DNA of 64,000 nt from Bacteroidales bacterium UBA4116 (GCA_002381645.1 DFXE01000017.1:81572-145571), one strand, 5' to 3'; shown: positions 40,640 through 50,522, counted from the first letter of the stretch. Notes: generated from the letters alone by a model not told the origin. Numbers and translations: made by a program.

Positions 40640-42085
40640 ATGAACTCTCTTAAGAAAAATATAATATCAGATTCTTTATGGGCCGTTTGTGGCCAACTGA
40701 TATCTTTTTCAATAATTTTAGTATCAAATATATGGTTGGCCAGGCTATTATCTCCCGGAGAATTTGGAAAAATCAGTATAGTAATGTTTTTCATTTCTAT
40801 AGCTAATATGTTTGTTGAAGGTGGATTAAGTGGGGCGCTGATTCGCAAAAAAGATGTTACACCAGATGATTACTCTACAGTTTTCATCTTCAATTTAGCG
40901 TTAAGTTTAATACTTTTTACTGCGATATCTTTATTAGCCGGTCATATATCAAGGTTTTATCATGATGACTCACTTCAATTATTACTTATTGCAGCCTCTT
41001 TGATATTACTTATACATTCCTTTAGCATTATACAAAATGCAAGAATTATAAAAGACCTTAAATTCAAACAAAAATCTCTATACCGCATAATCTCCGTATT
41101 TTTCGGGGCAATAGTAGGCATTCTCCTGGCTTACTTTGATTTTGGAGTTTGGTCATTGGTATGTATGCAAATAACAATCGCTTTAATAAATGGTATCTTA
41201 TTATGGATACGAGAAGGATCATTCTTTTCATTAAATTTTAATAAACATTCGTTTAAAGATTTATATCAGTTCGGAATAAATACTACTATTTACTCGATTT
41301 CCCGAACTTTTTTCGAAAATATTTACCAAATGATTTTAGGTAAATATTTTTCACTAACTCAAGCCGGATTGTATTATCAATCCAACAAATTACTAAGTAT
41401 TCCCGGTAATATCATTGATATTATTTCACAGAATGTAATTTTTGCCCATATTTCTAAATTACAAGACAATAAAGCTGAATTCATTGTTTTGCACAACAAG
41501 ATAGCCTTATTTTTATTCGTATTAATGGGTTTTATATCCGGCATTATCTATATATATGCTGAACAATTCGTCTTACTCATATTGGGTATTAAGTGGATTG
41601 AATCAATCTTTTATATGAAGATTCTGACTATTATATTCTTTATATATTATCAAGAGCAAATTAATCTAATCATATACAAGACATTTAACAAAACGAATAT
41701 TATGCTATTTACTGAAGTAGTAAAAAGAATATTGCAGATTTTTTCTATCATATTCAGTATTATTTACTTAAACATTTTATTTTTGTTTATAAGTAATATT
41801 ATAATAAATATTATATCTTACTCCTTTAATTTTTATTTTTCAAGAAAAGTATTAAATGATGCATCATTATATACTTTTAAAAAAATGCTTACAACTATTG
41901 CAGTAATATTAATTAGTGTATGTCCCGTTTTATATATCAATCAATTTATAAACTATTCAATTTATTTTCAATTCATAACATTACCTTTATTTACTTTAAT
42001 TTATTTTAGATTATTAAACATATTGGATGTATTTGATTTAAGGAAAGAAATATTAGATGCTAGGAGTATATTTTTCCAACAATAA
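40640..42085 (+). CDS. Oligosaccharide flippase (Wzx-like)
   Basis: A 481-residue inner-membrane protein with about 12-14 hydrophobic helices and the N-terminal pattern of the polysaccharide biosynthesis / MVF superfamily ('LARLLSPGEFGKISIVMFFI', 'NMFVEGGLSGALIRKKD'). It would flip the lipid-linked repeat unit to the periplasm. The gene follows the dehydratase after 130 bases and precedes the polymerase by 5 bases. It is very AT-rich, even compared with its surroundings. The exact sugar cannot be read from the sequence. Confidence 0.88.
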   Translation: MNSLKKNIISDSLWAVCGQLISFSIILVSNIWLARLLSPGEFGKISIVMFFISIANMFVEGGLSGALIRKKDVTPDDYSTVFIFNLALSLILFTAISLLAGHISRFYHDDSLQLLLIAASLILLIHSFSIIQNARIIKDLKFKQKSLYRIISVFFGAIVGILLAYFDFGVWSLVCMQITIALINGILLWIREGSFFSLNFNKHSFKDLYQFGINTTIYSISRTFFENIYQMILGKYFSLTQAGLYYQSNKLLSIPGNIIDIISQNVIFAHISKLQDNKAEFIVLHNKIALFLFVLMGFISGIIYIYAEQFVLLILGIKWIESIFYMKILTIIFFIYYQEQINLIIYKTFNKTNIMLFTEVVKRILQIFSIIFSIIYLNILFLFISNIIINIISYSFNFYFSRKVLNDASLYTFKKMLTTIAVILISVCPVLYINQFINYSIYFQFITLPLFTLIYFRLLNILDVFDLRKEILDARSIFFQQ

Positions 42086-42090
42086 TAAGT

Positions 42091-43581
42091 ATGATTTTTG
42101 ATATACAGCAAAATAATAGAAAAACAGATGTTAATATCTTTGTTATATTATTGTCCTTATTGATCGTTTTGTTATTAACACCTACGCGGTTTGAATATAT
42201 TAACAAATCAGAAAATATAATATTAATTTCAATAGCTCTAATTAATATTATATACTTTTTTTTTACAAGCAAAAGAGCGTATCCATCCTGGATAAGATTT
42301 GAGACTATATTCTTAATTGCTTTCGTAATAGTTCATTTCCAAATTCCTTTTTTTTATTCTTTAGGTATCGTTACTGAAGACACCTCCATTATAAATGATA
42401 ATATAATGGTTGTAAATTATGCCACATGGCTGAGTGTAATAGTATCACTCTTTTGGATATTAGGATTTCTTGTTTTTATGAAACAATCCCTATATAACAA
42501 ATTATACTTTCGTGATAATAGAAAAACATTACAGTTTACCAACTATAACATACCCACTTTAAGAATTGATATAATACTTTTTATTTTACTTATATTATTT
42601 TTCATTCTGGTTGGCAACAAATTTTTACAGGGAAATTATGATGGAGGACAAAATTGGGGTAAAGGAAGTAGTTATATATTTCTGGTATTTAAAAGTCTAT
42701 TATTACTTCGGGTTATTTATTTTTTTATGAATAATAAAAGAACTATAAGGCTTATTAACCTTCCCCAATTATTATTTAACAACAAATTATTATTGGTCAT
42801 TGTAATCATATTTATAGGTGTTTTCATAAGTGCGGGTGATAGAGCCGAAATATTGCAATTATTTATTGTCTCAGCAGGGTCTTATGGTATATTCCAAAAA
42901 AAGATATCATTTCAGTCGCTTGTATTGATGATTTGTATAGGAAGTATATTTTTCACCATTATCAGATACGGAAGAACCAGAGACGCTTATGAAGACCATT
43001 CGGCATTACGTAGTGGGTATAATACCTTATTGGAAGAAAATTTACCGTTAAGCCCTACGAATGAATTAGCTTCTTCAAACAGAATATTATACACAGCATT
43101 AGATGTCGTTCCGGATAAAATTTCATATTCACACGGCTTTATCATGCTAAATGAAAGTTTGTCCATCATCCCCTTTGCAACAAGGATATTTAACGAATTC
43201 ATTTCTATTCCCAGAATGTATATGTCTTCTTCATTATTCTTCACATTCCTTGCATACGGCAATAATCCAACAGCAGGAGAAGGTAGTGAAATAATATCCG
43301 ATATATATATAAATTACGGAGTATACGGAGTAATAATATTAATGTTTTTGTTTGGATATTTCATATCGTTCACTTCTTTCCATGCTACCATAAAACAAAA
43401 ACATATCTGGATCATTATTTATTTATTAATGCTGGGGAGTTCTGTGTTCATAAATAGAGCCAGTTTTCTCAGTCCATGGAAAGATGTATTTAATGTATTG
43501 ATATTAAATCTTATATTTTTCAATAAAAAATATAGTGAAGTAACACATCAGACTAAGATAGATACCACTATTCACAAATGA
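42091..43581 (+). CDS. Repeat-unit polymerase (Wzy / O-antigen polymerase-like)
   Basis: A 496-residue protein with about ten to twelve hydrophobic helices and a large polar loop (about 300-380: 'IRYGRTRDAYEDHSALRSGY', 'ELASSNRILYTALDVVPDKI'), then 'GEGSEIISDIYINYGVYGVI' as in oligosaccharide repeat-unit polymerases. Assignment rests on topology, this motif and position between flippase and glycosyltransferases; Wzy proteins share little sequence. It overlaps the next gene by 4 bases (ATGA). Very AT-rich. Confidence 0.8.
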   Translation: MIFDIQQNNRKTDVNIFVILLSLLIVLLLTPTRFEYINKSENIILISIALINIIYFFFTSKRAYPSWIRFETIFLIAFVIVHFQIPFFYSLGIVTEDTSIINDNIMVVNYATWLSVIVSLFWILGFLVFMKQSLYNKLYFRDNRKTLQFTNYNIPTLRIDIILFILLILFFILVGNKFLQGNYDGGQNWGKGSSYIFLVFKSLLLLRVIYFFMNNKRTIRLINLPQLLFNNKLLLVIVIIFIGVFISAGDRAEILQLFIVSAGSYGIFQKKISFQSLVLMICIGSIFFTIIRYGRTRDAYEDHSALRSGYNTLLEENLPLSPTNELASSNRILYTALDVVPDKISYSHGFIMLNESLSIIPFATRIFNEFISIPRMYMSSSLFFTFLAYGNNPTAGEGSEIISDIYINYGVYGVIILMFLFGYFISFTSFHATIKQKHIWIIIYLLMLGSSVFINRASFLSPWKDVFNVLILNLIFFNKKYSEVTHQTKIDTTIHK

Positions 43582-44696
43582 ACAAACGGTTACTTTTCTA
43601 CATACCAACTCTTGAAGGCGGAGGAGCAGAGAGAGTACTGTTGAATTTAATTGCCAAATTAGATAAGGAAAGGTTTGATATACATTTATGTGTATTAAGC
43701 AACCGTATATCTTTATATAAGGATATACCTGATAAGGTTGAACATACGATTCTTTTTAAATCGAAATCCGCTTGGTTCATTGCCCGTTTTTATCAAAAAT
43801 ATCTGAAAAGTGATTTTATTTTCAAAAAGCAAATTCAATATAGATTGAATCTAGATTACGACTCTGTCATTTGCTTTATGGATGGTGAATTTACATCATT
43901 ATTAGATTATTTTCCTTTATCAAAAAAAATAACCTGGGTCCATAGTTCATATACTGATAATCCTAAATACCGAAAAAAAATATCAGTAATAGGGCTAAAA
44001 AAAATGAAAAGATCTTATAATAAACTTGACCATATTATTTTTGTTTCACATCAAACCCGAATTGATTTCAGTAAAGTTTTCGGAGAGTATGAAAATATGA
44101 GTGTCATATATAATATAATATACAATGAAAAACTTAGATATGCCATTAATAATCAAAATAAAACCAAACCAACTAATAACATATTTACTTTTATTGCTGT
44201 AGGACGTTTAATTCCCATTAAAGGATTTGATCGTCTGATACGTGTTGCAAAAAAATTAAAAGACAATAATTACATATTTAATATAAAAATTTTAGGTAGT
44301 GGGATTGCATACCATAATTTGGCTCAAATGATAACTAATTATTGTTTGGAACAATATGTAGAATTGCTTTTGTTTAAAAAAAACCCTTACGAATATATGT
44401 ATAATGCCGATGCATTTGTATTATCCTCAATAGTTGAGGGACTACCTACAGCTATGTGTGAAGCATTTATTTTAGGGCTCCCTGTAATAACAACAAAATG
44501 CAGTGGAGCTACTGAATTAGTTGAGAACGGTAAATACGGGCTTATGGCCGAACAGGATGATGAATCATTATTTATAGCCATGAAATCTTTTATGGATGAT
44601 CATTCTTTATACGAAAAATTTGCATGCAGATCAAAAGAACGTGCATTGATTTTTAAAGAAAAGGATGTATTAAATAAAATTGAAAAAATCTTATAA
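43578..44696 (+). CDS. Glycosyltransferase, GT4 family
   Basis: A 372-residue GT-B retaining enzyme. The acceptor domain begins 'LLFYIPTLEGGGAERVLLNL' (residues 4-23), typical of GT4. The donor domain includes 'AVGRLIPIKGFDRLI' and the 'SSIVEGLPTAMCEAF' box, where Glu and the following E-rich stretch contact the nucleotide sugar. Cytoplasmic or membrane-associated, it adds one sugar to the lipid-linked repeat unit; donor unknown. The start overlaps the polymerase stop (ATGA) and implies translational coupling. Confidence 0.9.
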   Translation: MNKRLLFYIPTLEGGGAERVLLNLIAKLDKERFDIHLCVLSNRISLYKDIPDKVEHTILFKSKSAWFIARFYQKYLKSDFIFKKQIQYRLNLDYDSVICFMDGEFTSLLDYFPLSKKITWVHSSYTDNPKYRKKISVIGLKKMKRSYNKLDHIIFVSHQTRIDFSKVFGEYENMSVIYNIIYNEKLRYAINNQNKTKPTNNIFTFIAVGRLIPIKGFDRLIRVAKKLKDNNYIFNIKILGSGIAYHNLAQMITNYCLEQYVELLLFKKNPYEYMYNADAFVLSSIVEGLPTAMCEAFILGLPVITTKCSGATELVENGKYGLMAEQDDESLFIAMKSFMDDHSLYEKFACRSKERALIFKEKDVLNKIEKIL

Positions 44697-44704
44697 TCCA
44701 AACT

Positions 44705-45601
44705 ATGAAAAGGATTACTGTATATACACCGACTTATAACAGGGCATATACCCTTCCCCATTTATACAATAGCCTTTTACGACAATCGAACAGTAATTTT
44801 AAATGGATAATAGTTGATGACGGTTCCACAGATAATACAAATGAGATTGTTAATTCATGGATAAAGGAAGGTAATCTGGAAATACAATATATATATCAAA
44901 CGAACAAAGGGCGCCAGCAAGCTACGAACCTTGCTGAATCTATGGTCAATACCGAATTATGTGTATGCATAGATTCTGATGATTACATGACAGATAATGC
45001 CATAAATATTATTTTGGATGAATGGGATAAAGTAAAGCAAAATGATAAAATAGCTGGCCTTATTGGCCTCGATATTGATAAAAATGGAGAAATTATAGGA
45101 ACGCCTTTTCCTACAAATATTGCTTACACTAAATTTACACACTTTGCCAAATATCATATAAAAGGGGATAAAAAATTTGTTTACCGGACGGATGTTATAA
45201 AAAAATATCCGCAATTCCCATATTTTGAAGGTGAAAAGATGTCTTTACAAGGATATTTATATCGGCTGATTGATCAAGATTATTATTTTGCCCTACTTAA
45301 TATCCCGTTATGCGTTGTTGAGTATTTACCTGACGGAATGACAAAAAACAAATTCAGTCATTATAAAAAATACCCCCGTTCTTTTTCTTTCTATAGAAAA
45401 GAGCGTATGCGCTTAGCTATAGATTTCAAAGATAAATATAGAAATGCAGTTCATCTGGTTAGTAGTTGTTTATTTGCAAAAGAAAATCTATTCCGTAATA
45501 ATCCATATAAATTAATTACTTTATTAAGTATTCCATTTGGTATATTACTACACCTATATATAAATATTAAAATAAAAATTGTGAAGACAAAAAATGGTTA
45601 G
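44705..45601 (+). CDS. Glycosyltransferase, GT2 family
   Basis: A 298-residue GT-A enzyme. It opens with 'ITVYTPTYNRAYTLPHLYNS', then 'FKWIIVDDGSTDNT', and the metal-binding DxD is in 'CIDSDDYMTDNA'. The inverting family adds a sugar to the growing repeat unit; donor unknown. It starts 8 bases after the GT4 gene and overlaps the acetyltransferase gene by 8 bases. The C-terminus ends in a short hydrophobic segment ('LSIPFGILLHLYINI') that may hold it at the membrane. Confidence 0.9.
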   Translation: MKRITVYTPTYNRAYTLPHLYNSLLRQSNSNFKWIIVDDGSTDNTNEIVNSWIKEGNLEIQYIYQTNKGRQQATNLAESMVNTELCVCIDSDDYMTDNAINIILDEWDKVKQNDKIAGLIGLDIDKNGEIIGTPFPTNIAYTKFTHFAKYHIKGDKKFVYRTDVIKKYPQFPYFEGEKMSLQGYLYRLIDQDYYFALLNIPLCVVEYLPDGMTKNKFSHYKKYPRSFSFYRKERMRLAIDFKDKYRNAVHLVSSCLFAKENLFRNNPYKLITLLSIPFGILLHLYINIKIKIVKTKNG

Positions 45602-46166
45602 CGGAAGATCTCTATTTAATAAATATAGAAAAATTATTTCTCGAATTACTTATTACTTTTCCCTTTGTGGTAAAGATTTTAATAAATATATGCTTATAAA
45701 GTGCCGTAATGTAACAGGTAGGAAAGGTTTATTGCTAAGATATATAGCTATAAAAAATCTTACCCATTCATGCGGAGATAATGTCTCGGTCCATCCAGGA
45801 GTATATTTGTATAATATTGAAAAGTTATCTTTAGGTTCAAATATAAGTATTCATCCCATGTGCTATATTGATGCTCTCGGTGGAATCAGAATAGGTGATA
45901 ATGTTTCGATAGCACACCGCTCTTCTATTTTATCTACTAATCACACATGGGATGATGCTTCCATTCCGATTAAATATAACCGGATTATTCAAAAGGAGAC
46001 AATTATAGAGGATGATGTATGGATCGGATGCGATTCAAAAATATTAGCGGGGGTTCATATAAACAGTAGATCAGTCATAGCAGCAGGTGCAGTTGTAAAT
46101 AAGAACATCCCTAAGAATACATTAGCAGCCGGGATCCCTGCAAAATTTTTAAAGCCTGTTAATTAA
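45594..46166 (+). CDS. Hexapeptide O-acetyltransferase
   Basis: A 190-residue left-handed beta-helix acetyltransferase of the WcaF/maltose-acetyltransferase type. Hexapeptide repeats run from about residue 60 ('VSVHPGVYLYNIEKLSLGSN') to 180, with the 'STNHTWDD' stretch that carries the catalytic His, and 'DVWIGCDSKILAGVHINSRS'. It ends 'AAGIPAKFLKPV'. It probably O-acetylates a sugar of the repeat unit. The start lies inside the 3' end of the GT2 gene (8-base overlap) and its stop directly abuts the next start. Confidence 0.88.
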   Translation: MVSGRSLFNKYRKIISRITYYFSLCGKDFNKYMLIKCRNVTGRKGLLLRYIAIKNLTHSCGDNVSVHPGVYLYNIEKLSLGSNISIHPMCYIDALGGIRIGDNVSIAHRSSILSTNHTWDDASIPIKYNRIIQKETIIEDDVWIGCDSKILAGVHINSRSVIAAGAVVNKNIPKNTLAAGIPAKFLKPVN

Positions 46167-47318
46167 GTGAGTAAGCCTAAACTAATTCGTATAACAACCG
46201 TTCCGGTTTCTTTAGATAAGCTTTTAGAAGGCCAATTGGCTTTTATGAAAGAATATTTCAACATACTGGCTGTATCTTCGGATAAAAATTATTTAGAAAA
46301 AATCGGGCTACGAGAAGGGGTAAATACTTATACTATAGAATTAACACGCAAAATAACACCCGTTAAAGATATCCGTGCATTATATAAAATGTATCGTTTA
46401 TTTCTAAAAGAAAAACCATTCATTGTTCATACGCATACGCCTAAAGCAGGAACAATAGGTATGGTTGCAGCATGGTTGGCAAATGTTCCGCATAGATTAC
46501 ATACGATAGCAGGTTTACCTTTGCTGGAAACGAAAGGAATAAAAAGATATATTCTTACTGCCGTTGAAAAAGCAACATATGCTTGTGCAACAGATATATA
46601 TTCTAATTCTTATGGATTGTATAAGATTATACTTGACAATAATTTTTTATCTCCGAATAAAATAAAAGTATTAGGCCATGGAAGTTCTAATGGTATAAAT
46701 TTATCTTTTTTCAATCCTCGCCTGTTTGATTCAAAATTTAAGAAAAAAATAAAGGATAAATTTAACATACAAGAAAATGATTACGTATTTATTTATGTTG
46801 GCAGGGTTGTAAAAAACAAAGGTATAAACGAACTTGTCCGCGCATTTTCTGAATTACAGCTAATATATCGGGATATAAAATTATTGTTAGTCGGAACATT
46901 TGAAAATGATTTAGATCCCTTATCAGAATATACTTATAATCAAATCCAAATAAATAAAAATATTATATATACAGGTTATCAGACAGATGTACGCCCATTT
47001 CTTGCGATTGCAAAGTTATTTGTTTTTCCGAGTTACCGTGAAGGTTTCCCAAATGTGGTTATGCAAGCCGGAGCAATGGGATTACCTTCTATTGTGACGG
47101 ATATAAACGGATGCAATGAGATTATCAAAAATAAAAAGAATGGAATAATTATACCACCTAAAAACGCTGAGATACTAAAAGGGAAAATGGAACTGTTATT
47201 ACTGGATAAAAACCTTTATCGCACTTTACAAAAAAACACTCGCAAAATGATTGCATCCAGATATCAACAACAATTGATTTGGGATGAGTTATTATGTGAA
47301 TACCGAAAATTGAACTAA
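46167..47318 (+). CDS. Glycosyltransferase, GT4 family (GTG start)
   Basis: A 383-residue GT4 enzyme related to those that act just after the PglC-type step. The acceptor domain has 'VHTHTPKAGTIGMVAAWLA' and 'PHRLHTIAGLPLLE'; the donor domain has 'YVGRVVKNKGINELV' and 'FPSYREGFPNVVMQAGAMG'. Translation starts at a GTG that directly follows the TAA of the preceding gene, which points to re-initiation by the same ribosome. The gene lies just before the phosphoglycosyl transferase, so it is a candidate for adding the second sugar. Confidence 0.9.
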   Translation: MSKPKLIRITTVPVSLDKLLEGQLAFMKEYFNILAVSSDKNYLEKIGLREGVNTYTIELTRKITPVKDIRALYKMYRLFLKEKPFIVHTHTPKAGTIGMVAAWLANVPHRLHTIAGLPLLETKGIKRYILTAVEKATYACATDIYSNSYGLYKIILDNNFLSPNKIKVLGHGSSNGINLSFFNPRLFDSKFKKKIKDKFNIQENDYVFIYVGRVVKNKGINELVRAFSELQLIYRDIKLLLVGTFENDLDPLSEYTYNQIQINKNIIYTGYQTDVRPFLAIAKLFVFPSYREGFPNVVMQAGAMGLPSIVTDINGCNEIIKNKKNGIIIPPKNAEILKGKMELLLLDKNLYRTLQKNTRKMIASRYQQQLIWDELLCEYRKLN

Positions 47319-47323
47319 AAAAT

Positions 47324-47926
47324 ATGTATGTAAAATATGTAAAACGTTTATTGGACATTGTGGTGTCATCATTAGGGATAGTTTTTTTATTTCCTTTATT
47401 GCTAATAGTTATTGTTATCCTTGTTGTAAATAAACAAAACCCTTTCTTCATACAGCCACGTACCGGTAAGGATGATCAGGTTTTTAACATCATTAAATTC
47501 AAAACAATGAATGACAAAAAGGATGATAATGGAACTTTACTTCCGGATAATAAACGGATATCATCAGTAGGGATTTTCCTAAGGTCAACATCGATAGATG
47601 AAATACCTCAGCTCATAAACGTAATAAAAGGGGATATGTCCCTTATCGGACCTCGTCCTTTACTTCCGGAATATGTTCCTTTATATAATAAAACCCAAAA
47701 AAGAAGAAATGAAGTCCGTCCCGGTATAACCGGATGGGCTCAGGTAAACGGGCGAAACAGTATTACCTGGGATCAAAAGTTTAAAAATGATATTTGGTAC
47801 GTTGACAATATATCATTTAAAACAGATATGAAAATCCTTCTTCTAACTTTTAAAAAAGTTCTTAATAAAGAAGGAATTAATTCTTCACTATTTACAACAA
47901 TGGAAAAATTTCAAGGTAATAATTAG
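47324..47926 (+). CDS. Initiating phosphoglycosyl transferase (PglC-like)
   Basis: A 200-residue monotopic enzyme that moves a phospho-sugar from UDP-sugar to undecaprenyl phosphate, the first committed step of repeat-unit synthesis. It has a single re-entrant N-terminal hydrophobic helix (about 7-34), then 'FKTMND' and the catalytic pair D92-E93 in 'STSIDEIPQL', plus 'GDMSLIGPRPLLPEY' and 'RPGITGWAQVNGRN'. Its length matches the small PglC form rather than long WbaP proteins. With PglD- and PglE-like genes following, UDP-diNAc-bacillosamine is the likely donor. Confidence 0.93.
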   Translation: MYVKYVKRLLDIVVSSLGIVFLFPLLLIVIVILVVNKQNPFFIQPRTGKDDQVFNIIKFKTMNDKKDDNGTLLPDNKRISSVGIFLRSTSIDEIPQLINVIKGDMSLIGPRPLLPEYVPLYNKTQKRRNEVRPGITGWAQVNGRNSITWDQKFKNDIWYVDNISFKTDMKILLLTFKKVLNKEGINSSLFTTMEKFQGNN

Positions 47927-47931
47927 ATATT

Positions 47932-48519
47932 ATGTTTTTATATGGCGCCGGTGGACATGCTAAAGTTATTATTGATATATTAGAAGACAATGATATAAAG
48001 ATTAACGGTATATATGATGACAATAAGTCAATAAATAATCTGTTTGAATATAAAGTATACCATAGTAGAGATGTTAAGGGACCTCTTATTATAAGTATAG
48101 GTAATAATAAAATTAGAAAAAAAATTGCTGAATTTCTACAGGTTAATTATGGAACAGCCGTTCATTCAAAGGCAATAATATCAAAAAGGTCTACTATAAA
48201 GACTGGTACTGTGATAATGCCTGGAGCCGTGATTCAATCTTCTACCGTTATCGGTAATCACTGTATTATTAATACCGGAGCAACTATCGATCATGAATGC
48301 TGGATAGAAAATTTTGTACATATTGCTCCTAATGCAACCCTCTGTGGAAATGTTACAATCGGAGAAGGCTCGTTAATTGGTGCAGGTTCAACCATACTTC
48401 CAGGAGTAAAAATCGGTAAATGGTGTATGATCGGTGCAGGTACAATCATTACAAAAGATATTGCAGATAATGTAATTGTCAGGGCAAGTATACATAAAGT
48501 TATAAAAAATAACGAATGA
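47932..48519 (+). CDS. UDP-amino-sugar N-acetyltransferase (PglD-like)
   Basis: A 195-residue enzyme, the same length as known PglD. The N-terminal Rossmann domain begins 'FLYGAGGHAKVIIDILED' (nucleotide-sugar binding); the C-terminal left-handed beta helix (about 85-190) includes 'INTGATIDHECWIENFVHIAP', with the candidate catalytic His in 'DHEC'. It would acetylate the 4-amino group made by the aminotransferase encoded next. The last bases overlap that gene by 4 (ATGA), consistent with coupled production. Confidence 0.92.
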   Translation: MFLYGAGGHAKVIIDILEDNDIKINGIYDDNKSINNLFEYKVYHSRDVKGPLIISIGNNKIRKKIAEFLQVNYGTAVHSKAIISKRSTIKTGTVIMPGAVIQSSTVIGNHCIINTGATIDHECWIENFVHIAPNATLCGNVTIGEGSLIGAGSTILPGVKIGKWCMIGAGTIITKDIADNVIVRASIHKVIKNNE

Positions 48520-49670
48520 GTAGCAAAAACCGTATTTTCTTATCACCTCCACACCTAAGTGGAAAAGAAATGTTATATATTCAGGAAGCTTTTGATGAAA
48601 ATTGGATTGCTCCTTTAGGTCCAAATGTTACCGGATTTGAAGAATCGCTTGAATTATACTTAAAAAAATCATCCAATAAGGAGGATTATAAATATGCCGT
48701 AGCATTAAGCTCGGGTACGGCAGCTATACACTTAGGATTATTATTATTGGATGTTAAGCCTGGTGACGAGGTAATTTGTCAGTCATTTACATTTATAGCA
48801 ACAGCTAATCCGATAAGATATCTTGGTGCTAATCCTGTATTTGTTGATAGCGAACGTGATACCTGGAATATGTCACCTTATTTTCTTGAAAAAGCAATAC
48901 AAGACAGAATAAGTAAAACAAGGAAAAAACCAAAAGCAATTATTCTGGTACATCTTTACGGTATGCCCGCAAAAATAGACGAAATAACGCAAATAGCTAG
49001 TAAATATGAAATACCTATATTGGAAGATGCTGCAGAAGCCTTAGGTTCTGAATATGTAGGTAAACGGTGCGGTACATTTGGAGAATTTGCTGTACTTTCT
49101 TTTAATGGAAACAAAATTATCACAACTTCCGGTGGTGGCGCCTTAGTCTGCTCTACACGAGAACAAGCAGAAAAAGCAAAATACTATGCTACTCAGTCAC
49201 GTGAAAACAAGCCGTTTTATCAACATATTGAAGTGGGGTATAATTACAGAATGAGTAACATTTGTGCCGGTATAGGAAGAGGACAAATGAGTATATTAGA
49301 TCAGCATGTGCTCAGGTGTAGAAAAATAAACAAAATTTATGACCAATATCTAAGCAACATACCAGGTATTAAAGTTTATTCAAATACGAACGAGAAATTC
49401 AATTCAAACTACTGGTTAACCTGCATTTTAATCGATTACAAATTGTCGGATTTGACTCCCGAAAAGATAAGGCTAACCATGGAAAAGGAAAATATTGAAA
49501 CCCGTCTTCTATGGAAACCGATGCATTTACAACCGGTTTTTTCAGAATATCCATTCTATGGTGACGGAACTTCAGAAAGCTTTTTCAAAAAAGGTCTTTG
49601 CCTTCCTTCGGGCTATACTCTGTCTCAGCCTGACATTGAAAGGATTGCCTATATCATTAAAACAATATAA
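48516..49670 (+). CDS. UDP-4-keto-sugar aminotransferase (PglE-like, DegT/DnrJ family)
   Basis: A 384-residue pyridoxal-phosphate enzyme. K200 in 'LSFNGNKIITTSGGG' binds the cofactor, 'EDAAEALGS' holds the Asp that contacts the pyridine nitrogen, and 'VALSSGTAAIHLGL' the phosphate site. The 'SFNGNKIITTSGGGAL' wording is the one found in PglE-type bacillosamine enzymes. It would use glutamate to aminate the 4-keto sugar made by the dehydratase encoded at 38572. It is the last biosynthetic gene before the export genes. Confidence 0.92.
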   Translation: MSSKNRIFLSPPHLSGKEMLYIQEAFDENWIAPLGPNVTGFEESLELYLKKSSNKEDYKYAVALSSGTAAIHLGLLLLDVKPGDEVICQSFTFIATANPIRYLGANPVFVDSERDTWNMSPYFLEKAIQDRISKTRKKPKAIILVHLYGMPAKIDEITQIASKYEIPILEDAAEALGSEYVGKRCGTFGEFAVLSFNGNKIITTSGGGALVCSTREQAEKAKYYATQSRENKPFYQHIEVGYNYRMSNICAGIGRGQMSILDQHVLRCRKINKIYDQYLSNIPGIKVYSNTNEKFNSNYWLTCILIDYKLSDLTPEKIRLTMEKENIETRLLWKPMHLQPVFSEYPFYGDGTSESFFKKGLCLPSGYTLSQPDIERIAYIIKTI

Positions 49671-49719
49671 TGTCTCTAATTGTTAAATATTATAACAAGT
49701 GAAAAACAATATCATACCC

Positions 49720-50517
49720 ATGAAATCGACGACCATATATGTTCTCTACTTAGCTTTTATATGTGTATCTATATGTATTAGCTGTGGATCTCCTAAAAAT
49801 GTAGTCTACCTGCAAGATGTTACTTCGCACAAGCAGCAAATTATTGATCAGGATTATGAAGTAATCATTCACAGGGATGATTTACTGGCTATTATGGTTA
49901 ACAGTAAAGATCCGGAATTGGCATTACCATTTAATATGCCGCTTGTTACATACCAGATTGGATCCCAAACTTCTCCTCAACAAAGAGTGTTGGGATATTT
50001 AGTTGACTCGGAAGGATACATTGACTTCCCCATTTTAGGAAAAATTAAAGTTGAAGGATTAACACGCATGCAACTTACGGATCTTCTGAAACAACAATTA
50101 ATCGCCAATGAATTGATAAAAGACCCTATTATCACCATTCAGTTTCTAAACTTTAAAATATCAGTTATGGGAGAAGTAGCCCGACCCGGTTCTTTTACTA
50201 TAAATGGTGATAGAGTCACATTACTGGAAGCATTAAGTATGGCAGGTGATCTTACTATTTATGGTAAACGAGATCGGGTGGCTGTTATAAGAGAATATAA
50301 CGGACAGCGAATAATCCGCTTTCATGATTTACGATCGGCAGATATTTTTCATTCTCCTTGTTATTATCTCCAACAAAATGATATTGTTTATGTAGAACCT
50401 AATAAAGCGCGTGCCGGCCAAAGTGAAATAAACCAAAATAATTCAGTCGGGGTTTGGTTGTCTGCTGTATCTATCTTAGCCTCTGTTGCCGCTTTAATTG
50501 TTAATATATTAAAATAA
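49720..50517 (+). CDS. Outer-membrane polysaccharide export lipoprotein (Wza/BexD family)
   Basis: A 265-residue lipoprotein that forms the export channel in the outer membrane. The ATG at 49720 is preferred over a GTG at 49699, as it starts right at the signal peptide ending 'VSICISC'. The polysaccharide export domain begins about 'DYEVIIHRDDLLAIMV'; SLBB domains follow ('FKISVMGEVARPGSFTINGDRVTLLEAL'). A C-terminal hydrophobic helix ('VWLSAVSILASVAALIVNI') is usual in Bacteroidota members. It lies 5 bases before the Wzc-like gene, its functional partner. Confidence 0.92.
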   Translation: MKSTTIYVLYLAFICVSICISCGSPKNVVYLQDVTSHKQQIIDQDYEVIIHRDDLLAIMVNSKDPELALPFNMPLVTYQIGSQTSPQQRVLGYLVDSEGYIDFPILGKIKVEGLTRMQLTDLLKQQLIANELIKDPIITIQFLNFKISVMGEVARPGSFTINGDRVTLLEALSMAGDLTIYGKRDRVAVIREYNGQRIIRFHDLRSADIFHSPCYYLQQNDIVYVEPNKARAGQSEINQNNSVGVWLSAVSILASVAALIVNILK

Positions 50518-50522
50518 ACACG

